A stretch of DNA of 64,000 nt from Blepharisma japonicum (GCA_949751835.1 CATKHK010000102.1:1-64000), one strand, 5' to 3'; counted from the first letter of the stretch, positions 44,162 through 56,200 are shown. Made by a program: numbers and translations. Notes: generated from the sequence alone by a model not told the origin.

Positions 44162-45862
44162 CTAATCATCTTCATCCTTCTTATAGGTAATCGTCAAAAG
44201 TCCATTCTTGATTTCATAATGGTCCCACTTTCTTTCATATTCTTCGGGAATTTTAAATGGAATTTCAAACGATCCAAACTTTCTTTGAGACTGTACAATC
44301 CTTACGCTATCTCCTTCTTCTTGTCTTTTCTTCATTCCTTGCACAATTGTTGTCGAATTATGCCTTTTAACAGTTATATCTTCTTCAGAAAGCCCTGGAA
44401 TTTCTATAAAAACTTTGTACTCGCCTCTGTCTTCAGTTATTTCAATTAAAGGCACAAAATTATTTGGGCTTGCAATAATGAAAGGACTGGACTCTAATTG
44501 CTGATAAGTTGTTTTTCCTTTAGCTGAAGAGGTAGATTTTATGATTTTTTTAAGCCTATCATTGGTTTCTTCTAACTGAACAGAAGCGCTGCTGTCGTAA
44601 TAGTGCTTGAGCTTTTCTTGTATGTTATTTAATACAGATTTAACAACTGAGCTAGTTTTATTAACTGGAATGAAAATGCTTTTCAGCCAATTTTTCAGTA
44701 AAGCAAAAGCCCAAGGATTTATATCTTGACCAAGCTGGCAGTCATTGTTCGCTAGAAAAACATGTCTTGTGAATTCTGTTTTAAACCATTTCACATCCTT
44801 TGTTTTTAAAGCGTTTGCAGAATCTGCTGTTATTCTTGTTACCTGAGAAGCATTTCCTTTCCCTGGGTAAATTTGAGTGACTTGAGAGTTTCATATCTCC
44901 TCAATGTCAGCTTGCTGAGTGACGTCTTTTAGATTATGCACAACAATTACTTCTTTAAATCTGTTTTTTGGAGTATTTTGAAGAGAAATAGTGATTTTAT
45001 CAAGAAATTTTTGATCTAATGATGTATAATCATTGACAACGCATATAAAATAGTCAGAAAGTTCGAAAACAGTGTCTAAAATAAAGTTTTCTGATTGTTC
45101 TTTTAATGCAATAGAGTTTTCATTTTCGATTTTCACAGGTGAATAAGAACCTGCAGTATCAAGCAAAATCAAATTTGTTGTACTATCCATAGAAACATGC
45201 TTAAACGACAGCCCTTCAGTATGAACTCTTTTGCTTGAAGGAAGCTTGATATTGGTCAAGTTATTAAGCACAAAAGTTTTGCCTTTATCATAAAGACCAA
45301 CTATTGCAACAACTGCTCCAGTCCATGCTTGATAATTATTATAATCTTCAATAGACCTTTGATTGCTATTTGAAGGTCCTTTGCTTTCTTCCAAGTTAAT
45401 TTGAGGATTTCTATATTCAGCTTCTAAAGTCTCATAAAAAGTGTCTGAAAACATAATCGGCCAGCCTTTTCCCTCTCTTTCTGTAATGTCGCTGATCAGT
45501 CCAACATTTACAATGCAATCGTATGGGTGATCCCTAGAAACATTTAAGCTACTTCTTTCAGGAATTACTTGATGATTATCATTGGGTCCAACATTTACAA
45601 TGCAATCGTATGGGTGATCCCTAGAAACATTTAAGCTACTTCTTTCAGGAATTACTTGATGATTATCATCGGGAAGCTTAGAACGATTCACTTCGGCTTC
45701 TATATATTAGTTACTAATAGTTGGGACCATTCTGGTATTGCCAGATACCACTGGGGGAATATCTTGTTTTTTTTGAGGAAGTTTGAAGTCTTTGTTCGCT
45801 TTTATTAATGCTTGCTTAGTATCTTCTCTAAGGAACTCTTTAGGTCTTCTTAGCTCTTCCAT
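44162..45862 (-). CDS. GTPase-Hsp20 fusion protein, copy 2
   Basis: Starting from ATG 45862 (MEELRRPKEFLREDTKQALI), a 15-nt intron (GTAACTAATATATAG, 45700-45714) joins ..MVPTI to KAEVNRSKL and gives 561 residues. Domains follow copy 1: the pre-G segment YDCIVNVGLISDITEREGKG, G1 GLYDKGKT, G3 DTAG, G4-like HNLKD, and a C-terminal alpha-crystallin domain (VFIEIPGLSEEDITVKR, FGSFEIPFKIPEEYERKWDH, NGLLTITYKKDEDD). Part of the pre-G segment is duplicated in tandem (29 residues encoded by two 87-nt units differing at one base). TAG ends the gene. Copies 2-5 are much closer to one another than to copy 1. Confidence 0.88.
45499..45672. repeat. Tandem duplication of 87 nt inside copy 2
   Basis: Units 45499-45585 and 45586-45672 are identical except for one base (T at 45583, C at 45670). 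Each encodes 29 residues covering the end of the disordered N terminus and the YDCIVNVG motif, so the motif occurs twice in this protein only. Confidence 0.9.
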
Positions 45863-46180
45863 ATTTGCTAAATTATATTTTTGATTCTACAATTAAATTA
45901 AAAGAAATTCTAAGTTTATAATACAGCCCCATTATAACTCACTTCTATAAATCAAGGACTTTCTTTTTAAAAATAAGCTTAAATGATATAACATTATTAT
46001 ATATTCAAAGATAATGAAATGATGAAGTGGACTGTTAAAAAATTAAAAATCCATTATTTTTAAAGCTAATTAACTCTTTGAGTTAAACTCCAAGGGGCTA
46101 TATTTATAAATATATAGAATTATAATTATAAAAATGAGGTCTAGATTTATATTATCAGTCTATTAAGCTTTTTAACTATC
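45863..46180. other. Intergenic region between array copies 2 and 3
   Basis: 318 nt, AT-rich. It must contain the promoter of copy 2 and the 3' end of copy 3. No shared upstream motif with the other copies can be picked out by eye. Confidence 0.45.
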
Positions 46181-47833
46181 TTAATCAGCTTCATCCTTAT
46201 TGTATATGATTGTCAAAAGCCCGTTCTTGATTTCATATCTATCCCACTTCTTTTCATACTCGTCAGGGATCTTAAAAGAAATTTCAAACTGTCCGAACTT
46301 TCTTTGAGACTGCACTATTCTTACTCCCTCTCCTTGTCGGTTTTTCATTCCTTGCACAATTGTTGTTGATAAATGCCTTTTGATAGTTATATCTTCTTCA
46401 GAAAGCCCCGGGATCTCGATAAAAACTTTATATTCATTTGTGTCTTCAGTTATTTCAATTAAAGGAACGAAATTATTCGGACTTACAATTATAAAAGGGC
46501 TTGACTCTAATTGTTTATAAGTAGCTTTTTCTTTTGTGGTATAAGTAGATTTTATAATTTTTTTAAGCCTATCATGAGTATGCTCAAGCTGAACAGAAGC
46601 ACTTATATCATAATAGTGCCTTAATTTTTCTTGGATATTATTTATTACCGATTTGGCAACTGAATTCAATTTATCAACAGGAACAAAAATGCTTTTCAGT
46701 CAATCTTTTAGTAAAGCAAAAGTTCAAGGATTAATCTCTTGTCCAAGCTGAGAATTGGAATTTGCTAAATAAACATGTCTTGTGAACTGTGCTTTAAATC
46801 ATTTCACATCTTTTCTTATAGCCTCACCACTTTCAGAGTTTGCTGTAACTCTTGTAATTTGAGAAGCATTACTAAGCCCAAGGTAAATTCGAGTAACTTG
46901 CCATTTCCATAATTCATCAATTTCTTCTTGCTTTGTCACATCTTTAAAATTATGCACAACAATCACTTCTTTAAACCTGTTTTTTGGTGTATTTTGAAGA
47001 GAAGTAATAATTTTATCAAGAAATTTTTGATCAAGTGAAGTAAAATCATTGACAATACAAATGAAATAGTCAGAAAGCTCAAAAGCAGAGTCTAAAATAA
47101 AGCTTTCGGACTGCTCTTTTAACATTATTGAATTCTCATTTTCGATTTTTACAGGAGCAAAAGATCCTGCGGTATCAAGTAAGATTAGATTTGTGGTGCC
47201 GTCCAAAGTTGCATGTTTAAATGAGAGCCCTGCTGTATGGACTTTTTTGCTCGACGGAAGCTCACTATTTGTTAATTTGTTAAGCACAAATGTTTTACCT
47301 TTATCATAAAGACCGACTATAGCTACAACAGCTCCGGTCCAACTTGAATGGGAATTATTTTCTTGAATAATGATAGAATTGCTGTCATGAGGGCATTTAG
47401 TTTCTTCTATAGAGTCATTTTTATATTCATCTTCTAAAGTATCATAAAATGAATTGGAGAACATAATTGGCCAACCTTTTCCTCCTCTTTCAGTGATATC
47501 AGAAATTAATCCAACATTCACAATGCAGTCATAGGGAAGATCTTCATAAATATTAGAATCATTAGCTTTTATGCCCTCTATTTGTTCTGGCTCCTGGGAA
47601 GTATTACTATTAACTGCTGAGGATTCCTGTCTTTTTTTGTTTTTTGGGGCGGAGCTTCTTCCATAATAATCATCTAGAACTTCTTGAGGAATTGTTGATT
47701 TCTTAGGGCAGTCAGCTTTTTGCTCAACTGGCCATTGAGGATTTTCTCTAAAATCTGACATCAGCTCATTATTTTTTCGTTGTAAAAAGTTTGTTATTTT
47801 GGGATAGTCTACGTTTTTGATTGAATTATTCAT
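46181..47833 (-). CDS. GTPase-Hsp20 fusion protein, copy 3
   Basis: 550 residues from ATG 47833 with no intron; TGA encodes Trp in VKWFKAQF, INPWTFALL and KDWLKSIF. The N terminus (MNNSIKNVDYPKITNFLQRK..) is unrelated to those of the neighbours and rich in Glu, Lys and Ser. The pre-G segment reads YDCIVNVGLISDITERGGKG. G1 is GLYDKGKT, G3 is DTAG, G4-like is HNFKD. The alpha-crystallin domain spans about residues 455-548 (EYKVFIEIPGLSEEDITIKR, FGQFEISFKIPDEYEKKWDR, NGLLTIIYNKDEAD). The strong conservation of both domains against free N termini suggests that both ends are under selection together. Confidence 0.88.
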
Positions 47834-48048
47834 TCCTATTTTAATTTTATTCAGCAGATAACAATAAGCCTATGAGTGTTTAATTAAATTGGCAAATAAA
47901 AAGAAATTATTTCTAGTAAAAAACGAGCTGGATTTGTCTATAAATATTTTCAGCTCTACAGATAAGTTTAAGCAGCTTATAGATACAGATATCTACAATA
48001 TGGAATTTGTGAAAAGCATAAATTTCGTTAAGATAATTCCTAATTTCT

Positions 48049-49662
48049 TTAATCGTCTTCGTCCTTCTTATAAGTGATCGTTAAAATCCCATCCTTGACT
48101 TCATAATGATCCCACCTTTTTATATAGTCTTCAGGAATTTTAAATGAAATTTCAAACAATCCAAACTTCCTCTGAGACTGCACAATTCTGACGCTGTCTG
48201 CTTCTTCTTGTCTTTTCTTTGTTCCTCGTACAATTGTTGTTGACTGATGTCTCTTGATATTTATATCATCTTCAGAAAGCCCTGGAATTTCTACAATAAT
48301 TTTGTACTCGTCTCTATCTTCAATTTTATCAAATAGAGGAACAAAATTATTAGGACTTGTGATAATGAAAGGACTTGACCCTAATGGCTGTAGAGAAGTT
48401 CCTCGATTGGATGGAGTAGATTTTATTATCTTTTTTAGAACATCATTTGTAGCTTCTAGCCTCACAGAAGCACTATTGTCAAAATAATGCCTTAATTTTT
48501 CTTGTATATTATTCAATACAGATTTAACTACAGAACAATTTTTATCAACTGAAACAAAAATACTTTTCAGTCAGTCTTTTAGCAAAGCAAAAGTCCAGGG
48601 ATTTATTTCTCGCCCAAGCGGAGAATCGTTATTGGCTAGAAAAACGTGCCTTGTGAATTCTGTTTTAAACCATTTCACATCTTTAATCATAATCTCACCT
48701 CGTGCAGAAACTGCTGTAATTCTTGTAATTTGTGAGCCATTACCACTTCCAGGGTAAATTTGAGTAACCTGGAAATTCCATATATCATCGATTTCTTCTG
48801 GATCTGTTACATCTTTTAAGTTATGCACAACAATCACTTCTTTAAATCTGTTTTTTGGGGTATTTTGAAGAGAAATAACGATTTTATCAAGAAATTTTTG
48901 ATCTAATGAGGTATAATCATTAACAACACATATAAAATAGTCCGAAAGTTCAAAAACAGTATCTAAAATAAAGTTTTCTGATTGTTCTTTTAGGCTGATT
49001 GAGTTCTCATTTTCGATTTTTACAGGAGAAAAAGACCCTGCAGTATCCAGCAAAATTATATTTGTAGTGCCATCTATAGCTGCATGCTTAAATGACAGCC
49101 CTTCAGTATGAACTCTTTTACTTGAAGGAAGCTTGCTATCTGTCAAATTATTTAACACAAAAGTTTTACCTTTATCATAAAGACCAACTATCGCAACAAC
49201 TGCTCCAGTTCAGATTGAATGAGAAATTACTTCATCAGAATTGAAAGAACTTATAAGAAGATCTTTGGTTTCTTCAAAATCCTGATTTTTATATTCAGGC
49301 TCTAAAGTCTCATAAAACGATTTGGAAAATAAAATAGGCCAGCCTTTCCCATCTCTCTCTGTTATATCACAAATCAGCCCAACGTTAACAACACAATCAT
49401 ATGGAAGTTCTACAAAAACATTCAAGCTCGCTCTTTTCTCATCTATTTGCTGAGGATTGTCACCAGAAAGTTCATTTTCAATAGTTTTTCTTTCTATTTA
49501 TTATTTACGAGTGCTAGACAAGTCTATTTGAATATCTTCAGCTCTCTCTTTCGAATTTTTTTCTTTTTCATTCCTTTCGGCTTCTTCTTGGTTTTTGATT
49601 TTATGCTCTTCGCTTACTTTTTGTGATTGCTTTCTAGACTCTTTCAAATATTCCATACCCAT
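48049..49662 (-). CDS. GTPase-Hsp20 fusion protein, copy 4
   Basis: From ATG 49662 (MGMEYLKESRKQSQKVSEEH) a 15-nt intron (GTAAATAATAAATAG, 49494-49508) is removed to join ..DLSST to QRKTIENEL, giving 532 residues. The intron phase (1) and position (codon about 52) match the intron of copy 2. Downstream: YDCVVNVGLICDITERDGKG, G1 GLYDKGKT, G3 DTAG, G4-like HNLKD, and the alpha-crystallin domain EYKIIVEIPGLSEDDINIKR, FGLFEISFKIPEDYIKRWDH, DGILTITYKKDEDD. TGA codes for Trp in SIWTGAVV and KDWLKSIF. A start 6 nt further in (ATG 49656) is equally possible. Confidence 0.87.
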
Positions 49663-50289
49663 TCCATGAAACCCTAGGGATTGAGATTCTTATTATGAGT
49701 CCTGGTGGAATACATGCTATCATTACTTATAATCAGCATATAGTCATTTTGAAGTATATACATTTTGTGAAGATTGGCTCATGCTAATAATAGATTTTAT
49801 ATTGTTGATGCTTTAATAGAAACTGTTAGTGAGTTTAGATTATCGAGAGCATCTGTAGATCTAAAGGCCTTTATGTTAAGCCTGCTTTATTCCACTAATT
49901 GTCTGCTAAATGATTGTGGCCTTATAGTGCTGCTCCTCATAATCACAGATGAGAGCTACCTGAAGCTAGCAATATTTTGCCCTCCATGCTGTACTTCGAG
50001 TATTTAGCATAGTTTTTGATCACCATCTGAGTTTTCGAAGGCTGTGGCAGGAAAGAAGTAACTATGGAATATTTTAAAAGGTCTTTAAAAACTTACAGAA
50101 ATTATACGACACTGCCTAAAAGTCAATTTTAAAGCTAGCTAGCCCGGCACACCTTTCCTCATTTATCTTGCTGATCGAGGCAGACAACTACATAACTAAA
50201 GAGAGTTGATATTATTTTCACAAAACTCGACATTGGAGTGAAAATGGAATTTTTAAAAATTAAACCGGAAGCAGATTATTTTAATTGTT
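49663..50289. other. Intergenic region between array copies 4 and 5
   Basis: About 630 nt. A plus-strand frame to 50007 (LAHANNRFYIVDALIETVSE) has protein-like composition, two TGA Trp codons and no start or family; it may be a remnant. The rest is spacer. Confidence 0.4.
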
Positions 50290-51825
50290 TTAATCATCTT
50301 CATCCTTCTTATAGGTGATTGCCAAAATCCCATCCTTCACTTCAATATGGTCCCACTTTCTTTGATACTCTTCAGGAATTTTAAATGGAATTTCAAATGA
50401 TCCAAACTTTCTTTGAGACTGCACAACTCTCGCATCCTCTTTTTCCTCTTGCCTTCTCTTAGTTCCTAGCACAGATGTTGTTACGGCATGCCTTTTGATG
50501 GTTATATCATTTTCTGAAAGCCCTGGAACTTCCATAAGAATTTTGTACTCTTTTCCGTCTTCAATTATTTCAATTAATGGCATAAAATTAGTTGGGCTTG
50601 CAATGATAAAGGGGCTGGACTCTAATTGTTGATAAGTAGCTTTTCCTCTGATAGAAGAAGTGCTTGATTTTATTATTTTTGTCAGCTTATCATTGGTGTC
50701 TTCAAGCTGGACACAAGGACTGAAATCATAATAGCGACGCAATTTTTCCTGAATGTTGTCGATTACTGATTTAGCGACTGAACTCTTTTTATCAACAGGA
50801 ACAAAAATGCTTTTCAGTCAGTTTTTTAGCAAAGCAAAAGTCCAGGGATTTATTTCTCGCCCAAGCTCGCAGTTGTTGTTTGCTAAATAAACGTGTCTTG
50901 TGAACTCTGATTTAAACCATTTTACGTCTTTAGTTATGAACTCGCCGCTTCCGGTATCTGCTGTTATTCTTGTAATCTGAGAAGCATTTCCTTTCCCTGG
51001 GTAAATTTGAGTAACCTGGGAATTCCATATCTCATCGATTTCTTCTGGATCTGTTACATCTTTTAAATTATGCACAACAATCACTTCTTTAAATCTGTTT
51101 TTAGGAGTATTTTGAAGAGAAATAGTTATTTTATCAAGAAATCTTTGATCTAATGAGGTATAATCATTAACAACGCATATAAAATAGTCAGAAAGTTCGA
51201 AAACTGTATCTAAAATAAAGTTTTCTGATTGTTCTTTTAGGCCTATTGAGTTCTCATTTTCGATTTTGACAGGAGAAAAAGACCCTGCAGTATCAAGCAA
51301 AATCAAATTTGTAGCACCATCTATAGCTGCATACTTAAATGACAGCCCTTCAGTATGAATTCTTTTGCTTGAAGGAAGCTTACTATCTGTCAAATTGTTA
51401 AGTACAAAAGTTTTACCTTTATCATAAAGGCCAACTATCGCAACAACTGCGCCAGCCCAAGTTTTATATATATTATTTTTTTGGTTGTTATTACAAATCC
51501 CTTTACTTTCTTCTCGGGATGAATTTTTATATTCAGCTTCTAAAGTCTCATAAAAACTGTCTGAGAACATAATTGGTCAGCCTTTTCCATCTTTATCGAT
51601 AATATCACTAATTAGTCCAACATTTAAAACACAATCGTAAGGAAGATTTCTAGAAATAGCTTGAGGAATCTCATTTATCTGAGGCTCTTCGTCTTTTTGA
51701 ACTTGATTTTCTTCATTTTCATTTGATGATATTTTATTATTTAAAAGATCTTCTCGTTCAAGACCAACGCAGCCAAATCTTAGCATACTACCCATCTTAG
51801 CAATCGTCTGCCTCAGAATCATCAT
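50290..51825 (-). CDS. GTPase-Hsp20 fusion protein, copy 5
   Basis: 511 residues from ATG 51825 (MMILRQTIAKMGSMLRFGCV..), the shortest of the five because of a shorter N terminus; no intron. Pre-G segment YDCVLNVGLISDIIDKDGKG, then WPIMFSDSFYETLEAEYKN. G1 GLYDKGKT, G3 DTAG, G4-like HNLKD. The alpha-crystallin domain reads EYKILMEVPGLSENDITIKR, FGSFEIPFKIPEEYQRKWDH, DGILAITYKKDEDD. TGA is Trp at several sites (GKGWPIM, LKNWLKSIF). Near MGSMLRFGC a later ATG could be the true start. Confidence 0.87.
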
Positions 51826-52037
51826 TTATATTTCTTGTCAAAATAATTTATATAAAAATTTTTTAAATCTACAAATTTATCAATAAAGATGTTTTAATTG
51901 TAAATCTTATCTTCACTAAAAACATATAATATGGCAAATAAAAAGCTTTAACTATTCAAGTAAATAGAAGAGTGCTGCAAGCTAAGATTCTATCTAAATT
52001 ATTCAAATTTTCAGTAATGCTAATAAAATCTAGTTAC

Positions 52038-52400
52038 ATGGCAAGCGAAAATAACTCATTTTGAACAGAGTCACTCTTTGAGTGCACGAAGAATCCAGCT
52101 GTCTGCATATGGGGATTCTGTGTGCCTTGTGGTCCTCAGTGCATGCAAGGAATAGCAGTTAACAAAGCACATGATGGCAAAACAGGATGTTGCGCCTGAT
52201 GTCTTCTAGCCTATTATTTATGGTGCGTAGGTGCTGCCGTCAACCGTGGATCAATTAAGAAAAAGCTTAAAAAAGATGCAGGGCTTGAAGGGGAAGTAGA
52301 TTTCATTTCAATCTCAGATGTCTGCATTCACTGCTTCTGTAACCCATGCGCATCATGCCAGGAATATCGAGAAGTTTCTTTCAGAAAAAGTAATAAATAA
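52038..52400 (+). CDS. PLAC8-type cysteine-rich protein
   Basis: Visible only when TGA is Trp: MASENNSFWTESLFECTKNP starts a 120-residue frame ending at TAA. It has the PLAC8 pattern: an N-terminal CxxNPxxCxxGxxxPC-like section (CTKNPAVCIWGFCVPCGPQC), a central hydrophobic Cys-rich stretch (TGCCAWCLLAYYLWCVGAAV), NRGSIKKKLKKDAGLEG, and a closing section CIHCFCNPCASCQEYREV. PLAC8/FCR/MCA-type proteins sit at membranes and are linked to metal tolerance, cell size and calcium influx. The gene is intact and lies between the GTPase-Hsp20 array and the array's rearranged remnant. Confidence 0.85.
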
Positions 52401-52504
52401 ACGTTTATAATTTATTCTTAATATTGCTCTGTAAAAGCATAGTGCTGTTACTTCTAATAATGATTACTCTATCAATTTCCAAGAAATATAAAAATCCTTG
52501 CTTT

Positions 52505-52745
52505 AAGTTCTAAATGGAGACTGCACAATTATGTCACTTTCAACTTCTTCTTGCCTTCTCTTCCTACCTTGAAAATAGTTGTTGAGTTATGCCTTTTGAT
52601 GATTATGCGCTCTTTAGATTCCTTATTAGTTAAGCTTATGGCCTTAAGAACTAAAATGGAAGTAATTTGTTCTTTTAATTGAAATATTGAAGACGGAGAT
52701 GAGTATAATGATTTTTATAGAAATCCCAGTGCTTTCTATATTTAA
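52505..52745 (-). pseudogene. GTPase-Hsp20 remnant (copy 6), internally inverted
   Basis: Minus-strand 52620-52505 reads ESKERIIIKRHNSTTIFKVG, matching the alpha-crystallin segment SEEDITVKRHNSTTIVQGMK of copy 2. The segment that should precede it (NFVPLIEITED..EYKVFIEIPGLSE) is found instead on the plus strand at about 52655-52745 (LIEIIEDGDEY, IFIEIPVLS in adjoining frames). So part of the domain has been inverted in place. No GTPase part was found. Confidence 0.65.
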
Positions 52746-53226
52746 AAAAAAAAGATAAAATCATTTATTCAACCTAAATAAAAGCTCTACTTGGATCAAA
52801 AGGTTGATACTGCAAAGCATTATTTATTTCTGTCTAACTAGGACATTTTTTATCTTTAAACCATTTCTCCACGCTAGAAATGTTTGAAATTCAAATATCT
52901 GACGAGCAACTAAATAATCAAATAGGGGAAATTCAAAAATTAACATAAGAATAACTAAAGAGTTTTTCTCTATTATCAAGATCATCCAAATAGTTTTACG
53001 CAAAGTGGAAAAAGATTTGGAGTTGTTAGCCAAATGATGGTAATAGGAGACTTATACATAAAAGGATGATAATTCTACAAAATCATGAATATATTTATAA
53101 ATTAACCAGTATTATTATGCAATTTAAGAGACTTCTTAAATTAATTCCTCAATAGTGCATAATATTAGAAAAAGATTATTGAATTGACCAAATAAATTTC
53201 AGAAATTAAATTAGTTAAAAATTGAA
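52746..53226. other. Spacer downstream of the Sfi1-like gene
   Basis: About 480 nt of AT-rich DNA with no supported frame. It holds the 3' region of the minus-strand giant gene. Confidence 0.45.
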
Positions 53227-56200
53227 TTATTGGGAAGAAATGCTTCCTACTGAACTTACAGACCTTAAAGTAACCAAAGCACTTTCAGGATGATCTCTAG
53301 ATGTTCGCATATATCTTTCACTGATATTGCTTTCTCTTAAATATCTCTTTAATAGAGAACTTTCTCTTGTTGCGATTTTCCATGCTGAGAAAATTGAATG
53401 CATAATTGATCTTGTCTTTTTCACACCAGAGCTTGAAATTTCATTATCCCACCCATAAAATGCCCTTGAAATTAAAGATCTATGATAATGTTCGTATGCT
53501 TTGACCATGTTTTCTTCTACTGTTATATGAGCTTCAAAGCGTTGCTGAAGCCATAACTTCCAAGAATATAAGACTTTAAGCTTCCTAATTGCGTGAATGT
53601 GCTGAATTGCTTTCAATTTGCTGCTTTTACTTGCTCTTGATGCATAAAAAGCATGTCGGAATTGGTTAAATGCTTTTTTGCAAAATATGTAATAAATTTT
53701 TTCATGATTTATTTCTTTTTTCTGCTTTAAAGTCAGCAGAATTTTCAAATTCTTAAAGAAAGCAATCGTTTTTTGTTTCAAAAATTGCTCATGAGCGGCT
53801 TCTGCTATTAATTCATATTTCCTGTCAATGTTCAAAAATTCCAGCCATGAATTTATACTTTTTCTTAATAAAAATCCTTCCAAATGTCTCTTCAAGGCTA
53901 ATTGTTTATAATTAGTCCTAATTACTTGATAATATTTTTTTAATAATTCACTTTCTTTCTTTTTAATAAACGCTGTTGCAGTTTCAATATATTTTCTAGA
54001 TTTCTGAGACCATTCATGCCAAGATTTAAGAATTTTTTTAACCAAATTTTCTGTTTTAGACTCAAATTTAACCCTCAGTTCTTCAGCCTTTTTGTTTTTG
54101 AGGTAAAATGATTTCCAAGCATTAAAAATTACATAAGAGAAATATGTGTTTTTTATTGTCGCGGAAAACTCAAGCTTTTTAATGGTATCATGTGACGTTT
54201 TCGCATAATTTTTGATACCTTTGAAAGCTTTCAATTTAATTAAAAATTTTCTTTGCTTGATAAATTCTATACATTTAAATTGGCTTCTCCACTTGCTGAA
54301 GAACTTTTTTGTGCTCTTTCTTTTTAATTTATAGCTGAATTTTTTAACTGCAAAACTTAACTTCATCATACTTTGCCAAATTTCTAAAGTTTCTCTTTCT
54401 ATCTTTTCATTTCTTTTTTTCAACAAAATTTCTTTTTTCAATATCAAATTTGCTTTCGTTCTTGCTTCTCTAAGCCATCCTTGAATAACCCTTCTGAGCG
54501 AGCAAGTTTTCAATTCTCTTTCTACAGTTCCGAGCATTTCTTTTTCATTGAAAAATATTCCTTTTACTATGCTAAAACTATTTTGTAGCTTAAAATTATT
54601 CAGTATATTCTCTAAAGATGATACAAATTCACTTGTTTTTAGTTTAATTGATTTTGATAATTCTGCGTTATGTGCTAATGAGATAATTGATTTCTTTGTG
54701 AGGAATATTTTTCTAAACGTATTTGCTGTGCTTATCATTTCTTTTGCGTTTAACTTTTTATTTGCGTTTTCATGAAGTTTATTAATTGCAAATAGTTTTC
54801 TGCTTTTATTAATAGATTTTGAAGCATTTTCCAATTTTTCCTTAAAAATAATTTTTTTATCTGCATAGCTGTGCATTTCTTTCAATATTTTTGAGGAAAG
54901 CTTAAGTGAGCGCTTTTTCTTGAATTTAATTAATTTGTCAATAATCACCTTTCTGTCTATAGATAAATCCTTCCATGATTTGAGAACTTTGGACTTGAGT
55001 TTTCTTGTGAAATTTTTATTTATTTTTTCTCTTTTTGTGCTATTTTCGATTTTGTATTTGACTTCCGATGTTCAACTCTTTAAAAATCTTGACAGAGTAT
55101 TTGTATTTGATAGAGATTTCAATGCATTTTCTTTAGATTTTAGTGTTTTTTTATTTGAGGACTTCACAATCCAACACTTAAAGCATCTTTTTATAAGAAT
55201 ATTATCATAAATTTTTTCAAAGCAACTATCAAGATTTTCTTTAGCCCTAGACGATTTAACTTCCTTATCCCATTTTTTCATAGAATTTTTTAATGATTTT
55301 TGACCTATTTGCACTTCCATTCATTTCACTGCTTTCATTTTACTGAATTTATGGGAAACTGCTCCAAGCCAATTTTTGAATGCTTCAGTAATGATTCTTT
55401 TATTAACCTTCATCAATATCTTATTTACCTCCACATTATTTGAAGAAAACTCTTTAGCATTTTCATGCCAGATGCTAATAATTTTGCCTGCCACCCTCAT
55501 TTTATACATAAAAAACGCTTTTTCCTTCATATTTTTCTTTTCTTGTGAATAATCAGCATTTTTTTTCAATATAAAAAGTGCTCGTCTCTGATTATATAAA
55601 GAGTTTGCACTTTGTATGTAATTTATTGCTTCATTTTTATGCATTTTCCAAGCAAATTCTTTTCTCCACATGTCAAACCATTTTTGTAATCTAATAGTCA
55701 TCAATGAGTTTGCATTAAAAATGGCTTGCTGCCTTTTAATTGCAGCGCAAAGCCAGGAATAAAAAACCCTTGATTTTTCTCGACTTTTGCATTTTTCAAT
55801 CATTTCAGCTTGCATTGCCATTTCTACATGCTTTCTTTGAGTGATATTTGCCCACCATTGGAAAACTTGGTTTTTTAGATATACAAATCTGCTTTGGAAT
55901 GCACATGCTATACCAAAGTAAGCTCTTTTCCATCTTGCAAAAGGTTTCAGTAATTTGTACTTGTGAGAAATAAGCTTAAATTTAAGGTATCTTGATTTTA
56001 AGCTTTTTTTCTTTTGAATTCAGCCTTGCCAGTTAGTAAAAACTGTTTTAATTAAGTTTTGTTCTCTATGGATATCTAGATAAGCTAGTGTCAAATGCTG
56101 CATTTCTAAATTTTGAGCCATTTTTTTAATAAAGCATCGCTTTTGATACCTTAGCATGGCTTCTTCAAAATACCTGCATGAGCTAAATAGAAGTGCCCTA

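Noticed and set aside
45586-45672. A CRISPR-like or satellite array
   Set aside because: Only two adjacent coding units, in frame with the protein; a simple tandem duplication.
54548-55210. Plus-strand frames rich in Phe and Leu opposite the Sfi1-like gene
   Set aside because: They are antisense shadows of a Lys-rich coding sequence.
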